DNA of 64,000 nt from DATBGO01 sp050011895 (GCA_050011895.1 JBEKIF010000013.1:75964-139963), one strand, 5' to 3'. Positions 50,322 to 59,265 are shown, numbered from the stretch's first letter. Notes: generated from the letters alone by a model not told the origin. Numbers and translations: made by a program.

Positions 50322-52340
50322 ATGCCAGTGCAGTCGGTGTACCCGCAGCTCGAGCCGCTGCTCCCGCTGGTCCGCAAGCCGGTCCAGTACGTGGGCGGCG
50401 AGCTGAACTCGGTCATCAAGGACTGGGACGCCGCCGATGTCCGGTGGGCGCTGATGTACCCGGACGCCTACGAGGTGGGCGTGCCGAACCAGGGCATCCA
50501 GATCCTTTACGAGGTGCTCAACGGCCATGACGGCGTGCTGGCGGAGCGCACCTACAGCGTCTGGCCTGACCTGGAAGAGCTGATGCGGGCCCATCAGGTG
50601 CCGCAGTTCACCGTGGACGCGCACCGGCCGGTGCGGGCCTTTGACGTGCTCGGCGTCAGCTTTGCCACCGAGCTCGGCTACACCAACCTGCTGACCGCCC
50701 TTGATCTCGCAGGGATACCCCTGCAGGCGGAAGAAAGAGGCGATAACGACCCGCTGGTGCTGGCCGGCGGGCACGCCGCGTTCAATCCGGAGCCGATCGC
50801 GGATTTCATCGACGGCGCCGTGCTCGGCGACGGCGAGCAGGCCGTCCTGGCCATTACCGAGCTGGTCAGGGCCTGGAAGCGGGACGGGCGCCCGGGGGGC
50901 AGGGATGGCCTGCTGGCCGCTCTCGCGACCGCAGGCGGCGTTTACGTGCCGCGCTTCTACGACGTTGAGTACGCACCGGACGGCCAGATCAGCCGGGTGG
51001 CGCCGAACCGGTCAGGCATCCCGCGCACCGTAGCCAAGCACACCGTTATGGACCTGGATTCCTGGCCGTACCCGCGGAAGCCGCTGGTTCCGGTGGCCGA
51101 GTCGGTGCACGAGCGGTTCAGCGTGGAGATCTTCCGCGGCTGCACCAGGGGCTGCAGGTTCTGCCAGGCCGGGATGATCACCCGGCCGGTCCGGGAACGG
51201 TCCATCACGACGATCGGCGAGATGGTGGACACCGGGCTGGCCGCGAGCGGTTTCGCCGAGGTGGGGCTGCTCTCGCTGTCCAGCGCCGACCACAGCGAGA
51301 TCAACGACATCGCGAGCGGGCTGGCAGACAGGTACGAGGGCACCAACACGGGGCTGTCGCTGCCATCCACCCGCGTCGACGCGTTCAACGTCACCCTGGC
51401 CGACGAGCTGAGCAGGAACGGGCGCAGGTCCGGCCTGACGTTCGCCCCGGAGGGCGGAACGGACCGGATCCGTAGGGTGATCAACAAGATGGTCACCGAG
51501 GACGACCTGATCCAGACCGTCAGCACCGCTTACGCCAGCGGATGGCGCCAGGTCAAGCTCTACTTCATGTGCGGGCTGCCGACCGAGACCGACGACGACG
51601 TGCTGGCGATCGCCAGGGTGGCCACCCGGGTGATCGAGGCGGGCCGGAAGGCCACCGGCAGGCGCGACATCCGCTGCACCGTGTCGATCGGGGCGTTCGT
51701 GCCCAAGCCGCACACGCCATTCCAGTGGGCGGCCCAGTGCGGCCGCGAGACCGTCGACGCCCGGCTGCGGGCGCTCGGCCGGGCGCTGCGTTCCGACCGG
51801 AACTACGGCAAGGCGATCGGCTTCAGGTACCACGACGGGGAGCCCGCCGAGATCGAGGGCCTGCTGTCCCGCGGCGACCGGCGGGTCGCGAAGGTGATCA
51901 GGTCAGCGTGGCAGGACGGCGCCAGGTTCGACGGCTGGAGCGAGCACTTCAGCTACGAGCGCTGGGCCACGTGCGCCGCCGACGCGCTGGCCGCCGACGG
52001 TATCGGCCTGGACTGGTACACGACGCGCGAGCGCGGTTACACCGAGGTGCTGCCCTGGGATCACCTGGACGCCGGGCTCGATCGCGACTGGCTGTGGCAG
52101 GATTGGCTGGCCGCCATCGACCCGGCAGGCGCGGCCGAGGTGGAGGACTGCCGCTGGACGCCGTGCTTCGAGTGCGGCGTCTGCCCGGCGATGGGGACCG
52201 AGATCCAGGCGGGCCCGACCGGAGAAAAATTGCTTCCCCTCGCCGTGGCCCCCCGGCCGGCCCCCGCGCGGGTCCCGGGAATGGACGGGACTACGCGCGG
52301 CGTTCCCGTTGTGAATGAAGCGAGAGGAAACGGGGCGTAG
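50322..52340 (+). CDS. TIGR03960 family B12-binding-type radical SAM protein
   Basis: The ATG at 50322 is supported by the leaderless -10. The protein has 672 residues. The N-terminal half is a cobalamin-binding-like Rossmann domain (ALMYPDAYEVGVPNQGIQIL, LGVSFATELGYTNLLTALDL, VLAGGHAAFNPEPIADFID). The radical SAM core has the cluster motif RGCTRGCRFCQAG (CX4CX2C variant) and TFAPEGGTDRIRRVINK. The C-terminal region carries CFECGVCPAMG, a likely second cluster or zinc site. Members pair with a TIGR03936 protein, here the next gene, starting immediately after the stop. The substrate is unknown; tRNA or ribosome-related modification has been suggested only from context near rne and ribosomal genes. 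Confidence 0.9.
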   Translation: MPVQSVYPQLEPLLPLVRKPVQYVGGELNSVIKDWDAADVRWALMYPDAYEVGVPNQGIQILYEVLNGHDGVLAERTYSVWPDLEELMRAHQVPQFTVDAHRPVRAFDVLGVSFATELGYTNLLTALDLAGIPLQAEERGDNDPLVLAGGHAAFNPEPIADFIDGAVLGDGEQAVLAITELVRAWKRDGRPGGRDGLLAALATAGGVYVPRFYDVEYAPDGQISRVAPNRSGIPRTVAKHTVMDLDSWPYPRKPLVPVAESVHERFSVEIFRGCTRGCRFCQAGMITRPVRERSITTIGEMVDTGLAASGFAEVGLLSLSSADHSEINDIASGLADRYEGTNTGLSLPSTRVDAFNVTLADELSRNGRRSGLTFAPEGGTDRIRRVINKMVTEDDLIQTVSTAYASGWRQVKLYFMCGLPTETDDDVLAIARVATRVIEAGRKATGRRDIRCTVSIGAFVPKPHTPFQWAAQCGRETVDARLRALGRALRSDRNYGKAIGFRYHDGEPAEIEGLLSRGDRRVAKVIRSAWQDGARFDGWSEHFSYERWATCAADALAADGIGLDWYTTRERGYTEVLPWDHLDAGLDRDWLWQDWLAAIDPAGAAEVEDCRWTPCFECGVCPAMGTEIQAGPTGEKLLPLAVAPRPAPARVPGMDGTTRGVPVVNEARGNGA

Positions 52341-53222
52341 ATGCAACGTCCCGCGCCGTCCGGGCCGCCCCCTGCGCCGGTGGCTCAGCGGCTGGTGATC
52401 CGGTACGCTAAACGCGGCAGGATGCGTTTTGCGAGCCACAGGGATATTGCGCGTGCGGTAGAGCGGGGAGTGCGGAGGGCCGGCCTGCCCGTCGCTTATT
52501 CGGCGGGTTTCTCGCCGCACCCGAAGATTTCTTATTCGGGCGGAGTGTCGACGGGCGCCGCGAGTGAGGCTGAATACCTGGAGATCTCGCTGACCGGTGC
52601 ATGCGCCGCGCCCGACGTGCGCGACAGGCTGGATGCGGCCCTGCCGGACGGGATTGACGTGATCGAGGTATTCGAGCTGGCCGGCGCGACAGACGGGGTT
52701 GCGCTCGAGGCGTCGCAATGGCGGCTCGAGCTGCCGGGCATTGAGCCAGCCGAGGCGGCCCGGGCAGTGCAGGCCTTCCTCGCCGCAAGCAGCGCCCCGG
52801 TCGATCGGCTTACCAGCAAGGGAATTCGGCGGCTCGATGCCCGGGCTGCGGTGCTCACGCTGGAGCTTGACCGGCGTGCCGGTGAAGGCCGGGACGCCGG
52901 ATGTGCGATACTTCGAATGGTTGTTCGGCACATGACACCTGCCGTCCGACCCGATGACATCTTGACCGCGCTCGGCCACGTGGCGGCCCTCGCGCCATCG
53001 TCACCTCCGCTGGTGACGCGGTTGGCGCAGGGGCCGATCGGCATGGCGGCCGCTGCCGCGGGGATCAGCGTGTCCGGTACGCCCGGGCCCGCCGGATCCC
53101 CAGGGCCGGCTGGGCCATCAGGGCCCACGCCGCCCGTTGCGGCGGCGCCCCGGCCGCCCGCGCAGGGCGCGGCCCAGGGACAGAAAAAGGCAACGTGCCC
53201 GGGAGCGGAGGCCGAAAGGTGA
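52341..53222 (+). CDS. TIGR03936/DUF2344 radical-SAM-linked protein
   Basis: The protein has 293 residues. The ATG at 52341 immediately follows the preceding TAG, with GAGAGGAAACGGGG upstream. The DUF2344 core includes RLVIRYAKRGRMRFASHRDI, RAGLPVAYSAGFSPHPKISY and ASEAEYLEISL. The last ~60 residues are a Gly/Pro collagen-like tail (GTPGPAGSPGPAGPSGPT). It always accompanies the TIGR03960 protein and in some bacteria is fused to it, so it probably acts as its partner. Confidence 0.9.
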   Translation: MQRPAPSGPPPAPVAQRLVIRYAKRGRMRFASHRDIARAVERGVRRAGLPVAYSAGFSPHPKISYSGGVSTGAASEAEYLEISLTGACAAPDVRDRLDAALPDGIDVIEVFELAGATDGVALEASQWRLELPGIEPAEAARAVQAFLAASSAPVDRLTSKGIRRLDARAAVLTLELDRRAGEGRDAGCAILRMVVRHMTPAVRPDDILTALGHVAALAPSSPPLVTRLAQGPIGMAAAAAGISVSGTPGPAGSPGPAGPSGPTPPVAAAPRPPAQGAAQGQKKATCPGAEAER

Positions 53223-53321
53223 ACACCGCACCAGTGAGCGCGTACGAACAGCTCCCGCGTGGCGCGGCGGGCCGGGATTCCGGTCTGCGCGCCCGGGAGC
53301 CTGACGGGAGAGATTTCCCTG

Positions 53322-56300
53322 ATGCTCGAGAGCGAGCGACACACCACGGAATCAGAAAATGACGGATCGGCTAGTGCTAGCCGGTCCCCTGACGTAGCCG
53401 GCAGCCCGGCCGTGGCCGGGCACGGGATAGAGGTCCCGGCCGGCAGCGGCCAGGAAGGCGCGGGCCAGGAAGGCGCGGGCCAGGAAGGCCAGGAAGCCCC
53501 CGGCGCTGGCCGGAGGCTGCTCCGGCGGGCCCGCAAGGCAGTGGTCCGGCCAGCCGGACCACCAGGCGGCGATCCGGCTGACCCCGGTGCGTCCAGCGCT
53601 GGTGGCGGCCGGGCGGCGGAGCCAGCGGGCACGGCGGCAGCTGGCACGCAATCGCAGGCCTACGAGGCTACGGAGGTGCCGCCCAAGCGGCGGCGTGCGG
53701 CCAGCCGGCCAGCGGCCCAGCCTGCGGCGGACCAGCCTGGGGGAGACCGGCCCGCAGCAGCTCAGCCCGCGGGCGCGGCACCCTACGTACCGCCGACCGG
53801 GTCGGCACCCGAGTTCACCGTGTCGGCCACGACGGCCCCGGTGGCGGTCTTCCAGCCACCAGTGGTCATCTTCCAGCCGCCGGATCTCGCCTCTAGTGGT
53901 GGCGGCGGCCAGGAAGGGCAGGAGGACGCGGCTGGCGCTTCAGGAACTGCCCGACGCAGGACAAGGTCGGGACGGGGGAGGGCGGCGACCAGCGGCTCAG
54001 CCGGTGATGGCGGGCCAGCGGAAGGCACCGGAGGGCCGGCCGACAGCAGCGGCCGGGGCCGTGACGGCGCTGGCCGGGGCGGCGACGGCGCTGGCCGGGG
54101 CGGCGACGAGGGCGGCGGGGCTGGCGGGGGCGGCGAAGAGGCCGCGGCAGCTTCATCCGGGGCAGGACACGCTGGCGCCCAGGACAGCGACGGCGAGGCG
54201 ACCGGGTCGGCGGGCAGGCGCAGGCGCCGTGGCGGCCGGAGTCACGCCAAGGCCCGCGGCGCCGCGGGCGAGGACGGAGCCGACGGCGGTACGGCCGCCG
54301 ATGAGGACGCGGGCGGCGCCGGACAGGTGGGCTCGTCGCGCGATTCGGCTGAGGCAGACGGGCCGGCTGGCGAGAATGGCGAGGGCGGCGGGGCCGACCC
54401 GCCAGCGCGCCGGCGCCGGCGCCGGCGCCGCAGCGGGTCGGGCGGCGACACCGAACTACCCTCATCCGATGACCCGCCGAACACCGTCGTGCACGTCCGT
54501 GCGCCCCGGACCGCGGCCGAGGAAGCGGCTGGCGACGTCAGGTCGATCAAGGGTTCCACCCGGCTGGAGGCCAAGCGGCAGCGGCGGCGTGAAGGGCGTG
54601 AATCGGGCCGGCGGAGGCCGCCGATCATCACCGAATCCGAGTTCCTGGCTCGCCGTGAGGCAGTGGACCGTGTCATGGTGGTGCGACAGACCGGGGACCG
54701 GACCCAGATCGCGGTCATGGAGGATGGCATCCTCGTCGAGCATTACGTCGACAAGGCCAGCCACCAGTCCTACGTCGGCAATGTCTACCTCGGCAAGGTG
54801 CAGAACGTCCTGCCCTCGATGGAGGCGGCCTTCGCTGATATTGGAAAGGGCAGGAACGCGGTCCTGTACGCGGGCGAGGTCAATTTCGACGCCAGCGGTC
54901 TCGAGGGTGAATCCAAGCGGATCGAGTCTGCTCTCAAGTCAGGCCAGTCGATCCTCGTGCAGGCGACCAAGGACCCGATCGGCCACAAGGGTGCCCGGCT
55001 GACCAGCCAGGTGAGCCTGCCCGGCAGGTATCTCGTCTACGTGCCAGGCGCCTCGATGACCGGCATCAGCCGCAAGCTGCCCGATACCGAGCGGACCCGG
55101 CTCAAGCAGATCCTCAAGCAGGTCATGCCGGAGAACGCCGGCGTCATCGTGCGGACCGCCGCGGAGGGCGCGGCCGAGGAGGAACTCGCCAGGGACGTCA
55201 AGCGGCTGGCCGCGCAGTGGGAGGCCATCGAGCGCAAGGCCAAGTCGGCGACCGCGCCGGAGCTTCTGTACAGCGAGCCTGACCTGACAATCCGGGTAGT
55301 CAGGGACATCTTTAACGAGGACTTCACCAAGCTGGTCATCGCGAGTGACGGCGAGTGGGACATCGTGGATGAGTACGTCCGCTATGTGGCCCCGCACCTG
55401 GCGGACCGGCTGGAGCGCTGGACCGACGACCACGACGTCTTCGCCGCCTACCGCATCGACGAGCAGATCGCGAAGGCGCTCGAGCGCAAGGTGTGGCTGC
55501 CGAGCGGCGGCTCGCTGGTCATCGACACGACCGAGGCGATGACCGTCATTGACGTCAACACCGGTAAATTCACCGGCCAGGGCGGCAACCTGGAGCAGAC
55601 GGTCACTCGTAACAACCTGGAGGCCGCCGAAGAGATTGTCAGGCAGCTGCGCGTCCGGGACGTCGGCGGCATCATCGTGATCGACTTCATTGACATGGTG
55701 CTGGAGAGCAACCGTGACCTCGTGCTGCGGCGGCTGCTCGAATGCCTGGCCCGCGACCGGACCAAGCATCAGGTGGCCGAGGTCACATCGCTCGGCCTGG
55801 TGCAGATGACCAGGAAACGGGTCGGGTCCGGGCTGCTTGAGGCGTTCTCGGTGCCGTGCGAGCACTGCAACGGACGGGGCGTGCTTATCTCGCTTGAGCC
55901 GGTCGATCATGCACCGCTCATTCAGCATGGCCGCTCAGGGGAGTCGGCTCAGCCGACGAAGCGGTCCAAGTCAGCATCGGGATCCGGCACGGCGAAGGCA
56001 GACCAGGCCAAGGCAGACCCGGACATGTCGACCGAGAGTGGCGGCGGGACCGGCCGCGGCGGCGGCGGGGGACAGGCGGGCAGGAGACAGGCTGGCGGGA
56101 GACGGGCGGACGACCGGCAGGCGGACGGAGATCAGGCAGGCCAGCATCCGGCGTCGGTCGGCCGCGGTCGGCGCAGGCCGGCCGCCCGGCGGGAGCAGGC
56201 CCCGCCAGCACCTGAGCACGTCGGCCGGGCTGGGAATGACGCCGCGCAGGCGGGCGCTGGGCAGGCAGAAGCCGGGCAGGCAGAAGCCGGGCAGGCAGAA

Positions 56301-56429
56301 GCCGGGCAGGCAGAAGCAAGCTGGGCAGGCAGACGCTGGGCAGGCAGGCGCCGGGCAGGCAGGCTCCGGCCAGGCACCGGACGCAGAAGCGGCGGCGGTG
56401 TGAGGCCCGTACGATCTGATAGTCTTTGA
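53322..56429 (+). CDS. rne: Ribonuclease E/G family protein with long disordered flanks
   Basis: The ATG at 53322 follows GGGAGAG at 9 bases; an upstream GTG at 53259 is less likely. The protein has 1035 residues. Residues 1 to ~420 are disordered Gly/Ala/Pro/Arg-rich sequence including RRRRRRSGSGG. The S1 domain (YVGNVYLGKVQNVLPSMEAA, IGKGRNAVLYAGEV) starts near 485. The RNase E catalytic region has VIDVNTGKFTGQ, GGIIVIDFIDMV (metal Asp residues) and the zinc-link CEHC. The C-terminal ~170 residues are Gln/Ala/Gly-rich with GQAEA repeats. It starts mRNA decay and rRNA processing. It is encoded next to rplU-rpmA, as in most actinobacteria. Confidence 0.94.
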   Translation: MLESERHTTESENDGSASASRSPDVAGSPAVAGHGIEVPAGSGQEGAGQEGAGQEGQEAPGAGRRLLRRARKAVVRPAGPPGGDPADPGASSAGGGRAAEPAGTAAAGTQSQAYEATEVPPKRRRAASRPAAQPAADQPGGDRPAAAQPAGAAPYVPPTGSAPEFTVSATTAPVAVFQPPVVIFQPPDLASSGGGGQEGQEDAAGASGTARRRTRSGRGRAATSGSAGDGGPAEGTGGPADSSGRGRDGAGRGGDGAGRGGDEGGGAGGGGEEAAAASSGAGHAGAQDSDGEATGSAGRRRRRGGRSHAKARGAAGEDGADGGTAADEDAGGAGQVGSSRDSAEADGPAGENGEGGGADPPARRRRRRRRSGSGGDTELPSSDDPPNTVVHVRAPRTAAEEAAGDVRSIKGSTRLEAKRQRRREGRESGRRRPPIITESEFLARREAVDRVMVVRQTGDRTQIAVMEDGILVEHYVDKASHQSYVGNVYLGKVQNVLPSMEAAFADIGKGRNAVLYAGEVNFDASGLEGESKRIESALKSGQSILVQATKDPIGHKGARLTSQVSLPGRYLVYVPGASMTGISRKLPDTERTRLKQILKQVMPENAGVIVRTAAEGAAEEELARDVKRLAAQWEAIERKAKSATAPELLYSEPDLTIRVVRDIFNEDFTKLVIASDGEWDIVDEYVRYVAPHLADRLERWTDDHDVFAAYRIDEQIAKALERKVWLPSGGSLVIDTTEAMTVIDVNTGKFTGQGGNLEQTVTRNNLEAAEEIVRQLRVRDVGGIIVIDFIDMVLESNRDLVLRRLLECLARDRTKHQVAEVTSLGLVQMTRKRVGSGLLEAFSVPCEHCNGRGVLISLEPVDHAPLIQHGRSGESAQPTKRSKSASGSGTAKADQAKADPDMSTESGGGTGRGGGGGQAGRRQAGGRRADDRQADGDQAGQHPASVGRGRRRPAARREQAPPAPEHVGRAGNDAAQAGAGQAEAGQAEAGQAEAGQAEASWAGRRWAGRRRAGRLRPGTGRRSGGGVRPVRSDSL

Positions 56430-56565
56430 GCTCGGCGCATCAGGCGAGTCCGGCAGCGTACGTCGCCGGATGATCGTCCGCAACGCAGGCGAGCCCGTTC
56501 GCGCCGGTGTCGAACGACTCCGCGGATCTCGCGGCGGGCCCGCACAAGGGAGAGAGAGTACTTCG

Positions 56566-56907
56566 GTGTACGCGATTGTGCGCTGTGGCGGCAGGCAGGA
56601 GAAGGCATCGGTCGACGATGTCCTGACCGTGGACAAGCTCGCCGGTGATGTCGGATCCAAGGTCAAGCTGGCGGCCGTCCTCGTGGTCGACGACGATGAG
56701 GTCATCAGCGACCCCGCCGAGCTCGGCCATTACGAGATCACCGCCGAGATCCTCGGTGCTGCCAGCGGCCCCAAGATCAACATGATTCATTACAAGAACA
56801 AGACCGGCTACCGGCGCCGGATGGGTCACCGGCAGAAGTACACGCAGCTAAAGATCACCGGCATCAGCGGCGGGAAGGCCCGCGCCAGCTCAAGGAAGAA
56901 GGACTGA
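56566..56907 (+). CDS. rplU: 50S ribosomal protein L21
   Basis: The GTG at 56566 is fixed by AGAGAGAG 7 bases upstream and by the family N-terminus VYAIVRCGGRQEKASVDD. The protein has 113 residues, a normal size. The C-terminal KTGYRRRMGHRQKYTQLKITGI is the rRNA-binding signature. The leader after the rne stop is about 136 bases, with TAGTCT near 56418 as a possible -10; autoregulation through it is possible but no known L21 leader fold was recognised. Confidence 0.96.
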   Translation: MYAIVRCGGRQEKASVDDVLTVDKLAGDVGSKVKLAAVLVVDDDEVISDPAELGHYEITAEILGAASGPKINMIHYKNKTGYRRRMGHRQKYTQLKITGISGGKARASSRKKD

Positions 56908-56908
56908 G

Positions 56909-57193
56909 ATGGCACACAAGAAGGGCGCCTCGTCCAGCCGGAACGGCCGCGACTCCAATGCCCAGCGGCTGGGCGTCAAGCGCTTCGGCGGGCAGCTTGT
57001 AGGGGCCGGCGAGATCATCGTGCGCCAGCATGGCACGCACTTCCACCCGGGCCTGGGCGTCGGCCGCGGTGGAGATGACACGCTTTTCGCGCTGGTCCGC
57101 GGGAAGGTCGAGTTCGGCACCCGGCGCGGGCGCCGGGCGGTGAGCGTCATCCCGGTGTCCGCAGAAGCGGCCGCGCCGGCGAAGGCCAGCTAG
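56909..57193 (+). CDS. rpmA: 50S ribosomal protein L27
   Basis: The protein has 94 residues, starting at an ATG one base after the rplU stop, with AAGGA 5 bases upstream. The mature-type N-terminus MAHKKGASSSRNGRDS and the motif RFGGQLVGAGEIIVRQHGTHFHPG are diagnostic. The N-terminal arm reaches the peptidyl-transferase centre. There is no cleaved N-terminal extension of the Firmicute kind. Confidence 0.97.
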   Translation: MAHKKGASSSRNGRDSNAQRLGVKRFGGQLVGAGEIIVRQHGTHFHPGLGVGRGGDDTLFALVRGKVEFGTRRGRRAVSVIPVSAEAAAPAKAS

Positions 57194-57224
57194 ACCCGCG
57201 CGGAGCGGTTAACCAGGCGTAGCG

Positions 57225-57259
57225 GCCAAGGGCGGACCGGCGACCGGTCCGCCCTTGGC
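57225..57259 (+). terminator. Strong hairpin after rpmA
   Basis: A perfect 16-bp stem, GCCAAGGGCGGACCGG with its complement, surrounds the loop CGA, 32 bp after the rpmA stop. No U-tract follows. It separates the rplU-rpmA transcript from obg, or attenuates between them. Confidence 0.75.
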
Positions 57260-57316
57260 GCGCCCGGCGGGCTTCGGATCGGTTGCAGCCGGCGGACCGG
57301 TGGCCCGGCGGGACCG

Positions 57317-57413
57317 GTGCCAGTCGGCAGGACAGTGGCAGTCGGCAGGACAGTGGCAGTCGGCAGGACCGGTGGCAGTCGGCAGGACCGGTGGCAGTCG
57401 GCAGGACCGGTGT
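57317..57413 (+). repeat. Five 18-19-bp tandem repeats upstream of obg
   Basis: CAGTCGGCAGGA begins at 57321, 57339, 57357, 57376 and 57395; units are GTGGCAGTCGGCAGGACCG or one base shorter. The array ends about 75 bp before the obg start and lies between the rpmA terminator and obg, where the obg promoter would be. Confidence 0.8.
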
Positions 57414-57486
57414 CGGCGCTGGTACGCCCGGCTGTCGCGTGATCGGCGGGCATTCGCCGGGCGGCGAGCTACGAAAGGGGTATGCC

Positions 57487-58851
57487 TTGGCCGAGTTCGC
57501 GGACCAGGCCCAGCTGCGGGTACAGGCGGGCGACGGCGGACACGGCTGCGCGTCCATTCACCGGGAGAAGTTCAAGCCGCTCGGCGGCCCCGACGGCGGT
57601 AACGGGGGCCGAGGTGGCGATGTGATCATTCAGGTCGACCCCAGCGCTGCGACCCTGCTGGACTTCCACCGGCGGCCAGTACGCCGGGCGGGCAGCGGCA
57701 AGCCGGGGTCCGGATCCAACCGGAACGGAGCCGAGGGCGCCGACCTGGTCGTGCGGGTGCCGGACGGGACGGTGGTGAAGACCATCGATGGCACGGTTCT
57801 CGCCGACCTGATCGGCGCGGGGACGCGGTTCGTCGCGGCCAAGGGCGGCCGCGGCGGTCTCGGCAATGCTGCGCTCGCCTCGGCCAAGCGCAAGGCACCC
57901 GGGTTCGCGTTGCGCGGAGAGCCTGGTGCCGAGCTTCAGCTGATGCTCGAGCTGAAGACCGTGGCCGACGCCGGGCTGGTGGGTTTCCCTAACGCCGGGA
58001 AGTCGTCGCTCGTCTCGGCCCTGTCTGCCGCCCGGCCGAAGATCGCCGACTATCCGTTTACCACCCTGATCCCGAACCTCGGCGTGGTCGAAGCCGGCGA
58101 GGCCCAGTTCGTGGTCGCCGACGTGCCCGGCCTGATTCCAGGCGCCAGCCGCGGCAAGGGCCTCGGCCTTGACTTCCTCCGGCACGTAGAACGCTGCTCC
58201 GTGCTGGTGCACGTGCTTGACTGCGCGACCGAGGAGCCTGGCCGGGATCCGGTCAGCGACCTGGACGTCATCGAGGACGAACTGGCCGCCTACGAGGCGG
58301 CCACCGGCGCGAGCCTTCAGGACCGGCCACGGATCGTCGCGCTGAACAAGGTCGATGTGCCCGCCGCGCGCGACCTTGCCGCCATGGTGATCCCGGACCT
58401 GCAGGCGCGCGGCCTGATCGTCTGCGAGGTGTCGGCGGCTACCCGGGAAGGCCTGCGTGATCTGGCGTTCACCATGGCGGCCGTCATCACGGCCGCCCGG
58501 GCCGCCGCCCCGCCGGCCGAGCCGACGCGGCTGGTCATCCGGCCTGAGCCGGTGGCGGGCCCGGACTTCGAGGTGATCCGCACCGCCGGCAACACGTTCG
58601 TGATCCGTGGCGACAAACCGCGCCGGTGGATCCTGCAGACCGACTTCAGCAACGACGAGGCGGTCGGGTACCTGGCCGACCGGCTGGCGCGGCTCGGCAT
58701 CGAGGAGGCGCTCGCCGAGGCGGGTGCGGAGCCCGGTGCGGAGGTGCTGATCGGCGAGGAGGACAACGCGGTGGTGTTCGACTGGGATCCGCAGCTGCCT
58801 ACCGGGGCCGGTTTCGGCCCGCGCGGCACTGACCGCCGCCTGAGCAGGTAA
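57487..58851 (+). CDS. obgE: GTPase Obg/CgtA
   Basis: The start is a TTG at 57487, chosen because AAGGGG lies 6 bases upstream and the family N-terminus (AEFADQAQLRVQAGDGG) begins there. The protein has 454 residues. The glycine-rich Obg fold (GGPDGGNGGRGGDVI) is followed by the G domain with GFPNAGKSSLVSA (G1), FTTLIPNLG (G2), VADVPGLIPGASRG (G3), NKVD (G4) and SAATREGL (G5). An actinobacterial OCT domain follows (FEVIRTAGNTFVIRGDKPRRWI). It links ribosome assembly to growth state. A terminator hairpin lies 69 bp downstream; proB and proA, common followers of obg, are absent. Confidence 0.96.
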   Translation: MAEFADQAQLRVQAGDGGHGCASIHREKFKPLGGPDGGNGGRGGDVIIQVDPSAATLLDFHRRPVRRAGSGKPGSGSNRNGAEGADLVVRVPDGTVVKTIDGTVLADLIGAGTRFVAAKGGRGGLGNAALASAKRKAPGFALRGEPGAELQLMLELKTVADAGLVGFPNAGKSSLVSALSAARPKIADYPFTTLIPNLGVVEAGEAQFVVADVPGLIPGASRGKGLGLDFLRHVERCSVLVHVLDCATEEPGRDPVSDLDVIEDELAAYEAATGASLQDRPRIVALNKVDVPAARDLAAMVIPDLQARGLIVCEVSAATREGLRDLAFTMAAVITAARAAAPPAEPTRLVIRPEPVAGPDFEVIRTAGNTFVIRGDKPRRWILQTDFSNDEAVGYLADRLARLGIEEALAEAGAEPGAEVLIGEEDNAVVFDWDPQLPTGAGFGPRGTDRRLSR

Positions 58852-58919
58852 CCGAGTCCCGCCGGTGGCGTGCGGCGTGTCGGTCCGGGATGGCGGGGCC
58901 GCCTCGCGGCAAAATATGA

Positions 58920-58954
58920 CGAGGCCCCTCCATGTATGAGATGGAGGGGCCTCG
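58920..58954 (+). terminator. Hairpin terminator after obg
   Basis: A 14-bp perfect stem, CGAGGCCCCTCCAT with ATGGAGGGGCCTCG, encloses the loop GTATGAG. It is preceded by AAAATATGA. Confidence 0.75.
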
Positions 58955-59221
58955 CCCGGCCGCACAGCGCTCTAGCGCGCCGATTCCTCGGCTGCCTCGC
59001 GCTGCGCGGGCCTGCCGCCGGTACTAGCCGCCCGCGGAACTTTCCGGTCTCCCGGCCGATCCGCGTCCCGGGGTCGCCCCCGGGCTGGTGGCCGCCTCTA
59101 GCGGTGGATGTAGTTCTACTGCGTCCCGGCCCGCGCGCACAAGGGCTTGATTACACCAAGTCCAGAATTGTTTGGCCATGCACAGGACACCAGCTTGTTA
59201 TCCCCCGTTAATAATAGTTAT
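58955..59221. other. Non-coding gap between obg and the M48 gene
   Basis: No gene is visible. The first half is ordinary GC-rich sequence. From about 59150 it becomes AT-rich for this genome (ATTGTTTGGCC, GTTAATAATAGTTATCCAC). The AT-rich part acts as the A/T-rich tail for the minus-strand terminator at 59222. A small RNA cannot be excluded. Confidence 0.4.
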
Positions 59222-59259
59222 CCACTGGCCTGTCCACAGTGCTGTGCACAGGCCAGTGG
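59222..59259 (-). terminator. Terminator of the M48 peptidase gene
   Basis: An 18-bp stem with one mismatch (CCACTGGCCTGTcCACAG against CTGTGcACAGGCCAGTGG) has a 2-base centre. It begins 7 bases after the minus-strand stop and is followed on that strand by ATAACTATTATTAAC, a good A/T-rich run. The arm contains DnaA-box-like words (TTATCCACT, CTGTCCACA). Confidence 0.7.
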
Positions 59260-59265
59260 AACCGG

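Noticed and set aside
57317..57413. CRISPR-like array upstream of obg
   Set aside because: There are no variable spacers; units are adjacent copies of 18-19 bp.
59205..59259. Chromosomal replication origin
   Set aside because: Only two or three imperfect boxes; no dnaA, dnaN or rpmH nearby.
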